A stretch of DNA of 64,000 bases. It comes from Strigops habroptila. Taxonomy: Eukaryota; Chordata; Aves; Psittaciformes; Psittacidae. A program made the translations under genes and the position numbers. Shown piece by piece: positions 1 to 11,452 of this stretch. Below the pieces are notes generated by a model that searched no databases, was not told where the DNA came from, and saw nothing but the letters and a program-made list of their open reading frames with translations. Location: positions 57,157,743 to 57,221,742 of the forward strand of contig NC_044278.2 of NCBI RefSeq assembly GCF_004027225.2, in the 5' to 3' direction. Positions within the stretch are counted from its first letter, which is position 1. Each line of letters begins with the position of its first letter.

Positions 1-1246
1 CAGGTCAAGATAGTTACGACCCCTGCTACAAGCCTCAAGCTGACAGAAGGTAGAATATACTGTGTCCCCTGCTGTGCTCTGTCTTATCTTCTTCTTTGCC
101 TTGTGGCAAATAAGACATAGCATTCTTTAAACTCTTTTACAAACTACATATGATTTCCTGAAGTCTTCCCTCATATTCCCCATTTTGAAATACCAGTCTT
201 CAGGATTTTAAAGAACATAAATTCTCTTCATTCTGAGCAAATTAGTGTTGTGACCAGTGTGGCAACTCTTTCTGAAGTACTAAATTACACAAGATGTAAC
301 CACCATTGTATCAAAATATGCCTTACAGAAAAAGAGGAAACTTGCCTTGTCTTGATCTGACTTCCCCAGAATTATTTCAGATTTGCTTGCATTATGTATG
401 CAACCTGTACTTTCACAACATTAAAGTTTCAGCTATTTTCAGCTCCTGGCTGGGAAGAAATAAAACACATATCTGACTGTACCTGTACCACTGTTTGCAG
501 CAGTGCTTCAGCATTGCTAATGCTACACTGCGTTCCTGTCACAATTTACCTTGCTCTGCGCCTGATTTTCATGGAAAGAAAATCACAGTACACGTCAATA
601 CCTCCTCAGGTTGAACAAACATGGAGCCAGAACACACATGCATGCCCCAAGATTAGGTCTGTTCCTCAATATTGTCACCTATACACCTCCACAAGTTAGT
701 CTAGCTAGAGCGCTGTCCTGCAAAATGGGAAGCAAGGAGAAGAAGATTACAAAACACAGTCTCAAGGTCAAACTGGTTTGCACAAGTGGATTTCACATTC
801 TATTTTAAATTCGAAAGGGAAGACCTGGTTTGCTATTAAAAACATGGTCAATCCAATCATGTACTACGTGCTTATGTAGAAGAGATTGAAGTGCATGAAG
901 ACTACCCAGAACCAACTTGAACAGCTTCTTAATATTGTTGACAATAAATGAATGGAATCCAGGACCTAAAATTCTCACTTCCTTCTTTCATTTATTACAT
1001 TAGTGTCACAGTAAGACACACTTTTCTTAGCTACCAAATGCCCACATGCCTGTCTCATTTTTATCACTGGAGGCTATGCTTTCAGGCTAAGTAATACCCC
1101 ATTGTAAAACTAAACATCCAAGTAGTAATGGGTAGAAATCATCCTCATGCAGTGTAACCAAATAATAATTTTCTGAGTGTGTTCAGTTTTACGCAAATCC
1201 CTGAGATGCCATCAACATTAAGATGGCTAGTACAGACTTATTTTAT

Positions 1247-1372
1247 CATAGAACAATAGAATCACAGAATGGCTAAGGTTGGAAGAGACCTTCAAGCTCA
1301 TCTAATTCCAACCCCTCTGCTGCGGCAGGGACACTTTCCACTAGACCAAGCAGCTCAAAGACCCATCCAATG
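1247..1372 (-). mobile_element. CR1 LINE 3' fragment (antisense)
   Basis: The plus strand shows the reverse complement of the CR1 3' end: an ATAGAATCACAGAATGG tail, then the GGTTGGAAGAGACCTTCAAG block, then the CCACTAGACCA block. About 125 bp remain. The 5' side is truncated, as is usual for CR1. Confidence 0.9.
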
Positions 1373-1598
1373 CAGACATATTTTATGGACCCCAAATACA
1401 ACTTGATAGATGATGTAAACTAGAGCATTGTGCACTCCAGGCATGAAATGTGCTACACAACATGGCTAAATCTGGGCTGCATTACTCATTTTTGCATATA
1501 AATAATCACATGCTTACTTTGAAGACATTGTTTTCTTATTTTTCATATTCAGAAATATGAATCACAGGGGAATGCGGGGAAAAAAAGTGCAAGTTGTC

Positions 1599-1658
1599 GG
1601 GAAGTTGGGAAAGCTGTAGGGAAGTTGGGAAAGCTGTAGGGAAGTTGGGAAAGCTGTC
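1599..1658 (+). repeat. 20-bp tandem repeat, three copies
   Basis: The unit GGGAAGTTGGGAAAGCTGTA is repeated at 1599, 1619 and 1639 with almost no divergence (last base differs in copy 3). Each unit carries two GGG runs. Confidence 0.95.
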
Positions 1659-2780
1659 ACACTTTCAAAAAATAAATGCTGCAAAATACTACACTCTCCA
1701 TCAGCTACCACAGCCCTCCCAAATGCCTGTTTGACACCTCCCTTTAAAAGCCTTTTAGATGTTTGTGAATGTTGTTAGTGACAAGTAAGCACTATGCTAG
1801 GGAGGAATGACTCTTCCCATTTATCCTGGATGTCTTACTCATGACAGGAAGGGGTATCAAATCTCCTCACAAATTGAGACAAATAACTAGAGTTCTTGTC
1901 TGCCACTTATCACAAATATAACATCAGCTAAGCAGATCTTCACTGATAAGTATTCTACTCTCCACTTGTCTTTCTGCTAAATTTTATGTTAAATTGGTAT
2001 TTAAAGACCCCCACTTTTCAAAGAGGCAATGGTTACATGTACCAAATTGTTTCTAACCCTCAATAAAATCTTACCAGTGGCCCCTTGTGACATTTGATTT
2101 TCCATGAAATTAAAAGCTGTGGTAATGTTTACATAGCTGAAATATAAATCCCACTAACAAGCACAGAAAAGAACATTCAGTTCTTCTTGAGCTATTAGGA
2201 AATACTCACATCTCACAAAAAAAGGCAAAGCATTTACAAGGTAGCCAAATTCAGCTACTCTGGGTGTTGAAGCCAAGCTCCCCTCTTCCTAAGTTCACAC
2301 ATACGCGCTCGAAGCCTCCCATCATGTCCAAGAATAAAAGCGGCTGCTTCCTGCAAGTGCTGTCTGCGCAAATGCAAGTTTATCCTTCCACGTGCCCAAC
2401 TAGGTCCCCCCTCTTACTGCTCTCTGTACCCTGAAGGTGCTGAGTCCTTTCTGCAACCCCCATGCATTGAAATGACATGGCAGCTTCAAAAGGATCCTGT
2501 GAGAGAGCTCTTCTTCAAGAGGAAAAATAAAACATGCCAACTGCCTCATACAAAGTGCCAGCATCTTCTCCTCCCTCTCTAGAACACAAAGCAGCTGGCA
2601 GAAACATGGCTTTCATGGCTTAAGGGGAAGAGAAGGGAGCGGGATGGCAGGAGCCAGGAGGACTCTTGCTGCCTCAGCCTCTCACCTGCAGGCATCTCTG
2701 CCCTTCACAATCCAGCCTGCCCCACGGCTCACTCTGCCTGCTCAGGCCCACAGGAGTGGGCTGTAAAATGCTGGGGGCAT

Positions 2781-3035
2781 TTTACAAGGGCATGTAGTGA
2801 CAGGACAAGGGGAATGGCTGTAAACTGAAAGAGGGGAGATTTAGATTAGATATTAGGAAGAAATTTTTTACTGTGAGGGTGGTGAGACACTGGCACAGGT
2901 GGCCCAGAGATGTTGTGGCTGCCCCATTCCTGGAAGTGTTCAAGGCCAGGTTGGACGGGGCTTGGGGCAACATGGTCTAGTGGAAAGTGTCCCTGCCCAT
3001 GGGTTAGAATCATGGGTTCTATAATTCTATAATTC
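2781..3035 (+). mobile_element. CR1 LINE 3' fragment (sense)
   Basis: CR1 sense copy including the last ORF2 codons and 3' UTR (GATTTAGATTAGATATTAGG, TGGTCTAGTGGAAAGTGTCC). The block between CCCATGG and the terminal repeat is deleted, and the copy ends in repeated ATTCTATA units. Minus-strand frames overlapping it are shadows. Confidence 0.92.
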
Positions 3036-3800
3036 ATTTGTAGTTTCGCTGTGGAGGAGCCCTCAGATAACTGATTCAGTCTCTCACAGATTGTACCAGT
3101 TAAAAGGGCAATAATAGTTGTGTGCATTCAATCGCAAAAGATGCTGGTAAAAGGCAGGCAACAATAAAGGACGTAATTTCACCGTATAACAGTAAATGTG
3201 ACAAATTAAGGTCCTGGCATGGGAGACAACTCTGACTGTATTTCACCCTGATCCCTCCAGCCATGGCTTTGTAGAGCTCTGCAAAGTAAGCCTCTTGAGA
3301 ACCACCAGCAATGGTAGCGATAGTTTCACTCCAGAGACCACAGGTCTGGATCCTTGGAGCATGGATTAAATACAATTTCATCCAACTCCCATTTCTTACT
3401 TTAATCTGTAACATTGCCCACACCCTTAAATGCCTACTTTCATTCACCATGTATATTAGTGAAAGTGTTATAGACAAACTGATCATGCAAACTGTTGTGA
3501 ATACTCACTAAACATGGCAAAGCCCTGAAGGATCTTTCATAGGATCCTCTGTAAGACACCATGTTGCTTCAACTCAAATTTAGGACTAAAATTTCATTTA
3601 ATTTGCTTCTCCCCAGTAACAAGCAATATCTAGTCTTGGGAAAAAGGAAATTACGTGACACTTAGTCGCACTACGCTACAAATTCTGAAAGTGGCCAATC
3701 TGCAAACATAAGCACTCTCAACTTATTTTCTGATATCAGATAACAAGCAATTTCCCTGAAATTCATAAATATAAGCTCAAACTTGTCACAGTTCCCTTAC

Positions 3801-3927
3801 ATTCCCCAGTTCAACTGCAGGCTTCACAGGCAAGCAGTCAAGAAGCATTCGCTCTAATTCCTCATTAGTCTTTCTTTCCAAAGTCCACTTCTGGTCTAGT
3901 TTACAAGTCTGTCTCACTGCACACGTA
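3801..3927 (-). other. Exon-like open frame with acceptor and donor (unconfirmed)
   Basis: Minus-strand segment bounded by CTACTCTATTGCCAG on its 5' side and AAT|GTAAGG on its 3' side. It is 127 nt long and fully open in one frame, reading KLDQKWTLERKTNEELERML and then LDCLPVKPAVELGN. Amphipathic, protein-like composition. It starts with one leftover base, which would fit the phase of the 9460 donor. No family is recognised, and chance is quite possible. Confidence 0.2.
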
Positions 3928-6900
3928 CTGGCAATAGAGTAGTCCTTTTTCCATACAACTTTTCTGTGTAAAATCACTTTCCCATACAAGTGCTTTTAGT
4001 ATCATGTTCTCACCAATGAGTCTACAAAGCTATGGGGAAAATAATGAGAAATCTTTCTTATGTAGGCAAAACCACAAAGGTCACATTCTTCCTATTACTC
4101 ACTACCTCCTGTTTACTAAAATACAATTTGAAAGTCATCCTCTTATCTCAGGAACAGAGAATAATTTAATGAACTTTTCCCAGGCACCCACATTTGAGAG
4201 AGAAAATTTATATCAGAAAGACCTCATTCTAACCAGCTCAGCTGCATGCATTTTTATGTCATGTATTCACAACCACAATATTTAGTGATGGCAATACTCA
4301 GGATGCAATCCCTTTCATGCAAATCCTCCATACATGTACAGAGCTCAAAAGAGCAATTCTTGCAAGCTTTTTTGAAACAAGACACTGTCAGCGTGATATT
4401 ATTTTTTTTTCATGTCCTTCTATGTGCGTTAAAAGAATCAACATTTTACTATGTTGGTCCATATGTCCTCCGGAGAAGCCCTCCCAGTTGCTCAACAGAA
4501 ATAACATCGATGCCAGGGAAAAAATAAATCTTTCGCTTTAAAGTCAGACCATTGGTGTCTATTTCTGAAATGAGTCAGAAGAAATTTTTTATAGCAGCTT
4601 GTATTTCAGGAATCTGGGGCTTAAATACACTTACCTATCACACATAGGAAACCTGATGAAGCTACTGGCTTTTTAGTGCAATCTAGAATATTGCAGTGTT
4701 GTCTCTTTTTTTTTTTAATCAGATTCGCTGCCCAAATAACTGCAAAAATGGACAAGCTCTGCCACTCACCTCTGCCTGTAGCAGTTCTACTATCTGGCAT
4801 TACCAAGTATTTATCTAAAAAGTAAATCTGAATAAAGGTTCATGAACCCACTCCTTTTAAACTGTGTTTCACCTGAACACAGAAGGTCAATTCACAGTCA
4901 TGTGAGACATCAAACCTATCAATTTACTGCCACTGATTTAAGACTGCACAACAGTCAGAGGTACTCTGCTGCTTTAAAAGATGAAGCATCAACTGAAATA
5001 AAAATGGAGCTAATCCCAGATTTCTGCATCCCTATAAAATACAAGGAGAAGTCAGCACGGAAATAACATACCATCGTAATCCAGGCCATAATCCCATTTA
5101 ACAAGAGCAAAATGAACTATACTCATCCTCACGCTGGCTCCAACTCCTGAGCGGGCCAGGGGGACCATAGTCATGAAAGATTAGTCAAGTGGAAACTCAG
5201 GCCCTGAAGGCAAATGAAAGGACCATCATTGCTGTATTCACAGTATAGGCTGCACTCTTCACTCCCTATTTAAACTAGCATATGCCCAAGAACACACAAA
5301 GGTTTCAACAGACAAAAATTGTGACACTGACTTTTTCTGTGCGATATAAAGCCTCATGCAACACAATGAGGTGGGAGGCCCTCTAATAGTTTGGGCCTTC
5401 CAGGGCAAACAGGACGTGTTCACCACTTCCCCCTGTGTCTCCCTGTTTGAACTGCTCCAGGATTAAGTGAAGAGCTTCTTAGGCCACACTATAAACAAAG
5501 ATTTAACAGTTCTTTCCCCATCCTCTTTAAAACAAGGCAACAAATCTAATCCAAACAAGAAGACTCATTCACAGAACAGGAAAAGGGACAAAGCAGATGC
5601 TGTCTAGATGCATACAAATATATGAGACCCCCCAAACACCTGGTGTAAATATTGTCATTTCTAAAAATTATGCAAATAAAAAGATACAAAACTCCCAACA
5701 ATCAAGATGGCTCAGTATTGCAAACAGTGCTATTCATACTGCTCATATACAAGGACTTGATTCCAATATAACTCCAGTTTCCAGGGGCTTATTTCTAACA
5801 TGCAAAGAAGAGAAACAAAAACTTGTAAAACCACCCCAACAACTCCAACTTTTTTCCTCCCTCCTTTTCAAATTTAGATTTGACTTCTCTTTCAGAAAGT
5901 CTAATGTAAGATAGTAAATTAGCATAGAAAGCAGGGCAACCATTTTTTTGTGAGAGAAAAAAAAAATCATTATTCAGTGTATGGACCATGTTCTACTCTG
6001 TGTAAAACTCAGCATCTGATACAGCAGTGCTCCAGTTTGGCTTGATCATTAGGTAAAACTAATACAATAAAAAAATCACCCATATTAAAGATGATTCATG
6101 GAAATTCCTTTCAATAACAAGAATGGATTTCCCCTAAGTTCTTCACCAGCCATTTGGCAAGGCTAGCTATAAATCATTGCTGATGTAGCTTTTGTGTAAA
6201 ACAAGGGAGTAAGTGCTTCCTCCTACTGAAGGTCTCAGAGCTTCAAGTATTGTGGAGAAATGCTTTGATTTCTCCTTGCCCCTCATTTCTCCACTTACTA
6301 CCCACAGCAAAAGCTGTGTTTCCTGCAGAGTTGTTTCCCCCTGCCCTAGCAGGGAGAGGTAGAACAGCATACCCAAGGATGATGCCACTGCCCATTTCAA
6401 AACTTCAAGGACTGAGGAAGCAGAATATATAAGAGATCAGAGCAGCACGGTTTCCCAACTGCCAGGAAGGCAGACAAAGGGCTTAGAATAACACAATTAA
6501 GGCATGACCACAAAGGAAGCAGTGGGTTTTATGAAGGAAGAAACAAATAAATGGACAGGTGAACACCCCACCTCTCGTTTGCAACACAAGCAGCACAGGA
6601 GCAATAGGCAACTACGTGAGCTTTGTGGCTTTGCTCCATTTAAAGCTTGCTTAGGTGGAAAACATACCAAGAGGAGAGAATCATTAAACAGGTTACAGTA
6701 GAGCAGCTAAAGTAAGAATAGAAAAAAGGGGCTTAAATTTCAGCAGAAAGTCCACAAAAGCTTCAGCGAGGGCAGAGATAACAAAACATGGCTCTGGAGT
6801 AATGCAAAGATGAGAAAACCAGCTGTGCTAGCACCAGTCACGTCCTGTAGGTTAGGAACAGAAAGGGGAGAACAGTGAGCTGGGATCTTCTGCTTGGGTT

Positions 6901-8451
6901 CACTGGAGATAACAAAACTTTACTACACAAAAGAAAGGCCAAGGAGATCATGAACTCTCACACTTCAAGTCCTGCCAAAAGTACAGGTGAAATGGTCCCA
7001 ACAGCTTCTGCCATTTGTTGTCTTTACGGCCTGATGCAAAACCAACCTAAAGGAAGAAACTAACTTTCAGGGTGTCTAAAGGGCAGACTTTGGTAAGCCC
7101 TGTTATACAAAAACCCTGCATAGAAGGATCAAACTCAGCTGCTTTCTTTGCACTTAACATGAAGTTATGATCGCTTCCCTGCACAAATCTTTCCTACCCT
7201 GGATATTTACATTTTAGTTGTGACTTGATAATATATCCAAGACATATATATCTTGTAATTATCAAGACAGCATCACAACAAACACTGCCAAAATTGCTTT
7301 AGTTCTTCCCAGCAGCTTTCCAGCAAACTGTCTAGCTATCTTGCGAGACTGGTCTTTTTGTTCTTTTTTGAGCTGACTCTCTTTTTCACTTAGTGCATTC
7401 CAACCATAGACAGAGGAACACAGGCAGCACAAGAATTAGACAGATCAGAGGGAGTTCTCTTTGGTGATCAGCACTTGCACAAAGAGTTTATGGACAAGTA
7501 GGATGGAGGGGCTGTCTTCAGGGTTGTGCTGACTCGGGGGCTGTCATTCTGTTCTTTAGATGTTAAGCATCTTCTCGAAATTTCTTTTCAAAATATTAAC
7601 TGTTAATAACTGTGCCCACAATGCATTCATAAAGAAATTATGTAAACTCAATTGAAGCTAATTGAGTTTTATTATAATAAAATATTTGTTCTGATTTGAC
7701 ATAATACAGAATTCATACTCTAAATGCATACATACTCAAAAGGCAAACATGAAGGCAAACACAATTCTGACACGCAGTCTTAGAAAACAATAATTAAGAT
7801 ACAAACCAGTGGAAAAATTAAGACTGTTTTATTTGGACTTGTTTGGATTTGGGAGGGGAAGGAAAGACTGCCATGTACCAGAATTTTGCTAGTGAGTAGT
7901 CCTAAAACCAACCTTAACACTATTTAAACTAGCTTGTATTTATAATGCTGTAACATGAGAAATATTTTATATCAGAAACATAAATTAAAATTAGTCACCA
8001 AAATTTTGCTCAGGGAGATGGGCGTCCATGAGTGACGTTGTTTTACAAGCTTCTCTCACACTGTTCTTCTAAGTTGCACGCCAAAAGAAGTGTAAAAAAA
8101 TGCACTAACAAATCTTACTTTTCATTTTATTAACAAACCTAGTATTTTTAAAGGAGGAAGTAACACCAAATCTATTTAATTAGTAGGAATGAAAACACTG
8201 TGCATCAGTGAATGCTATCAACTGGCAAACAGAAGAACCACCTAAAGTATGCTGTGATTTTTAAATGACCTTACTACAGCACCGTGTTTCTTTGACAGTG
8301 GTCATTTTTATGTAAATTCTGCAAGGAAAAGAGTGGTAGTGTCAAGTACCTGAAAGTAAGTATCAGTTTTTTAAAATATCCTTATTCTCTCCTTCTGAAA
8401 ATAATACACAGAAGAGACCAGGCTCCCTTGTTATTAAGAGCGGCTGCCAGC

Positions 8452-8508
8452 CTCAGTGAGCGAGTGGCTGTGTGGTTCTGAGTTATCGGCTGGGCTTAAC
8501 CCACGACA
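8452..8508 (+). mobile_element. 3' end fragment of the same LTR family
   Basis: The segment from GAGCGAGTGGCTGTGTGGTT to TGGGCTTAACCCACGACA matches the terminal 50-57 bp of the LTR at 17420-17665. The 5' part is missing and no target duplication is recognised. Confidence 0.75.
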
Positions 8509-8840
8509 AAGATGCACTTTAAAAGGACACTGCCTTGCAAATCCAAAATAAACTGGGGGAGGAAAGAAAAGAGATATTAAGATAATTAATTACTGCAGTT
8601 CAAAACCAGAATCCCTAACTTAGAAATCTCTTGTGATGAGCACAGCAAAGGCTCAAGACTCAGTGGATTCTATATGAGGATAATAAGAGACACCAGTCTA
8701 GGCTACATTAAAATTACAGTGCCAGAGTGAATAAATAGCAGTAAAGACACTACAAAAAAAAGTGTTTTACCCATTCTGGATATGTCAACACTAATGAGAA
8801 TATGTCCCACTTTTTTCACATAACCAAATGTCAGAACAGG

Positions 8841-8878
8841 ACATATATATATACACACATATATACATATATATATAT
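8841..8878. repeat. (TA)n/(CA)n microsatellite
   Basis: Alternating AT/AC dinucleotides over 38 bp. Confidence 0.95.
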
Positions 8879-9459
8879 GGGCTTTTAGTGGCACAAAATG
8901 AAAACCAGCCCAATATCTGGAAGCATCATTTAAAGCATTGAAGAAACTGTTTACATCCAGGCACTGCACAGATCACAGCGTGCGTACAGTCCCAGCCTGA
9001 CTGCTGAAGGCAAAACACTGTGATTCTAAAGGTAAACAATTCTGCTCTTTATTCTATTAACACAGAAAATCAGAAGTTAGTATATTTAGTTTTAAGCAAG
9101 AACTAGAGAACTGCAGTGCTCTCCAAAGAACAGAGAGCTGCTTAAAAACTAGTTGTTTTCCTTGCCCTACCATCCAGCAGCGCTGTTTCTTCAGAAGAGG
9201 TCTTATGTCTTTAACATGGCTGCCATGCCTTACATAACATCAATGAATGAGAATATATTTATTTTGTTTCCTAGGACGTGCACTGCCCATTAGCCATATG
9301 ATTCTCCATATGGCACTGCAAACAGTCGAGACAAAGCTTTGCAGTAACGCAGCTCCAAAGATCAGCATCCTCTGAGAATAAGCAGCAGCAGAGACTCAGC
9401 CTTCACAAGCTCTAAATTCCCTTTCATATCTTTCTCTAATAAATAACAGGCATTCTTAC

Positions 9460-9620
9460 CTTAAGAAAACAAGAATAATAGTAATAATAACGGTGCTCAG
9501 TAGAGCCTCCTCTGTTTCATCTGTGCTCATAAAAAAGGATCTTGGCGCAACTGTCTGCTGCAGCAGGTAATCAATAATATAACCTGCTTCTTCTGTTGCC
9601 AGAGCTGCTCCATCTGAACG
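9460..9620 (-). other. Exon-like open frame ending in a consensus donor (unconfirmed)
   Basis: On the minus strand a 53-codon frame is open from just after a TAG (9623-9621) to a donor TTAAG|GTAAGA at 9460. It reads GAALATEEAGYIIDYLLQQT and further on MSTDETEEALL, then a hydrophobic STVIITIILVFL stretch. An internal ATG is at 9530-9528. The hydrophobic part comes from an AAT/ATT-rich microsatellite-like patch, which argues for chance. No family is recognised. Confidence 0.2.
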
Positions 9621-9760
9621 CTAGCTAACGTGAACACTGTCGGTGTGAGTCATACCAGTGACTCAGAGCAGATGCAGAGCTGCAGGAGGAGTTTAAGTTT
9701 CAGGGCTTCCTCTCGCTCGCTCGCGCTCGCTGTCGCACAAACACGCATGCATGCACTCAC
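9600..9760. promoter_or_regulatory. Possible regulatory block with two AP-1 sites and CG-rich repeat
   Basis: TGAGTCA (9646-9652) and TGACTCA (9659-9665) lie 13 bp apart. About 45 bp further right is a CTCGCTCGCTCGCGCTCGCT stretch, with CpGs that are rare in the surrounding DNA. This may be an enhancer or minor promoter. Evidence is motif-level only. Confidence 0.3.
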
Positions 9761-11337
9761 CACCCGTGTGCCTCTGTATGCCTGCAGACTGCCCCTGCTT
9801 TTTCTTTCAGCAGCAGGTTTGACTTCATCCTCTGCATAATTGTGTTTGTTTTCCCAAGACAGCAATTCTGTTTCTTTTTTTCACTCTCTCTATTTTGAAT
9901 GCAAAAGCTTGCTCTGCAAGGCAGATCAATACTGTGGCATGCCAGGTGATGTGCGCTACTACAAGGTATCTGTGGGCTCGCACCTCTCATCAAGACTAGG
10001 GAAAGAACTCAAATACCCCAGGAGACACTCTAAACCAAAAGTACTGTTAGGGCAATATCCATTTATTCATTACAAGTTAATAGCAAAGTGTCTCTGACTT
10101 CATTAAGTACTCTGGGGAGGACAAATTTGGTCTCAGATGCAGTGAGATAGAAGAACTGTAGGAAGGAGCATGGGATGCACATGAGCAGAACTCCTGTGTG
10201 CCTGACACCAGTTTAGCAGGGAGAAATGCCTCTAGGAAAAGAGCATAGCTGCATTATAGACGGGATCAGCATATTTGGGTTTAGGGTTAAATTCTGGCAG
10301 TCTCCCTGCCAGCTATTGATGATTGCCACAGTCAAAGAAGCAACCTGATCACCTATTTACTTCCCAGGCCTGCCAGACTCCCCACAACACACAACTAAGA
10401 ACAGGCATCATGAAGCCAAAGTTAGGCACTTAATGCTAGACAGTATTGATATGCAGTGCTCTACAAGATTACACTTTATTTCTGAAAAGCACATTATACT
10501 AAGCAGTTGCAGTGTTGAGCAAATCCATCATTCAAGAGGCAGATGAAGCCCTGTACTACTGATCCACCAGGTCAACCATATGGAAACAAATTCCGGTGAG
10601 ATGAATAAGCTGCTGGCTCAAGGAACAATGCCATTAAAACACACAGACCTGCTTGACAACCATTCATACAAACATTCCAGATAGTTTTGGGAAAAGGCAC
10701 TTGGTTTATGTCAAAGCATTTACAGCAGAACATCTTTCCTCATATTTAGCACATGTCCAGCTGGCTATCACCCAGATAAACAGATTTGTCTTGAGATTTC
10801 TCATGGAAAAGCTAGTATCAAAGCATTGACTTTCATCGTTCTGTGGGTTTTGACTCTTTAAAGAACCCCTTCTTTTGCAAAGCCCAATCAAATGAAACCC
10901 ATCCAATCCAAGTATGTGCACAGTACCTTTCAGTACTGTATCTGGTTGTTATTAAAGCTGATGAATGAACTTCGTACTATTGAGGGTGAATGTTTATTCC
11001 ATGTACCTCAAAGCAGCCAAGAACACTGATTTGGCAGGGATCAAGAAATGAGAAGGAATCAAGCTGAGCAAAACAATCCTTGAAGTATGGTCATGGAGAC
11101 AACATAACATAAACAAGGGGGATAAAGAATAGCTGGTATCTATGAAGATACACTGATCTAAACTCTTTTCCTTAAAACCATGAGTATTCAATCACTTGGA
11201 AAATCTGTTGAATCCCATCCTTTCCTGAAGTTTACTAATGACAGTGAATCTTTGCTCCTGTCAAGCTTTCAATGCTTTATTTTCATGTCTTAAATAGGTG
11301 AATAGGCAAAAGAATGCTAAAATCCACAGCATGCCTG

Positions 11338-11452
11338 GAAAAAACAAAACAAAACAAAATAACCCCAACCCCCCTGCAAACAACCACCAAACAAAAAAAC
11401 CCCACAAAAACCAAACCCAAAAACCAGCAGCAGCAACAAAAAAAAAACAAAC
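11338..11452. repeat. A/C-rich low-complexity tract
   Basis: AAAAC, CCAAA and poly-A/poly-C patches with almost no G or T over about 115 bp. It produces spurious open frames on both strands. Confidence 0.9.

Larger units (their letters stand above)
1..8451. other. Non-coding region apart from listed repeats and exon-like frame
   Basis: AT-rich DNA without recognised genes. It contains the CR1 copies at 1.25 and 2.8 kb, the 20-bp tandem repeat and the exon-like frame at 3.8 kb. Other open frames are short and lack family resemblance. It is probably part of a large intron or intergenic space. Confidence 0.7.
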
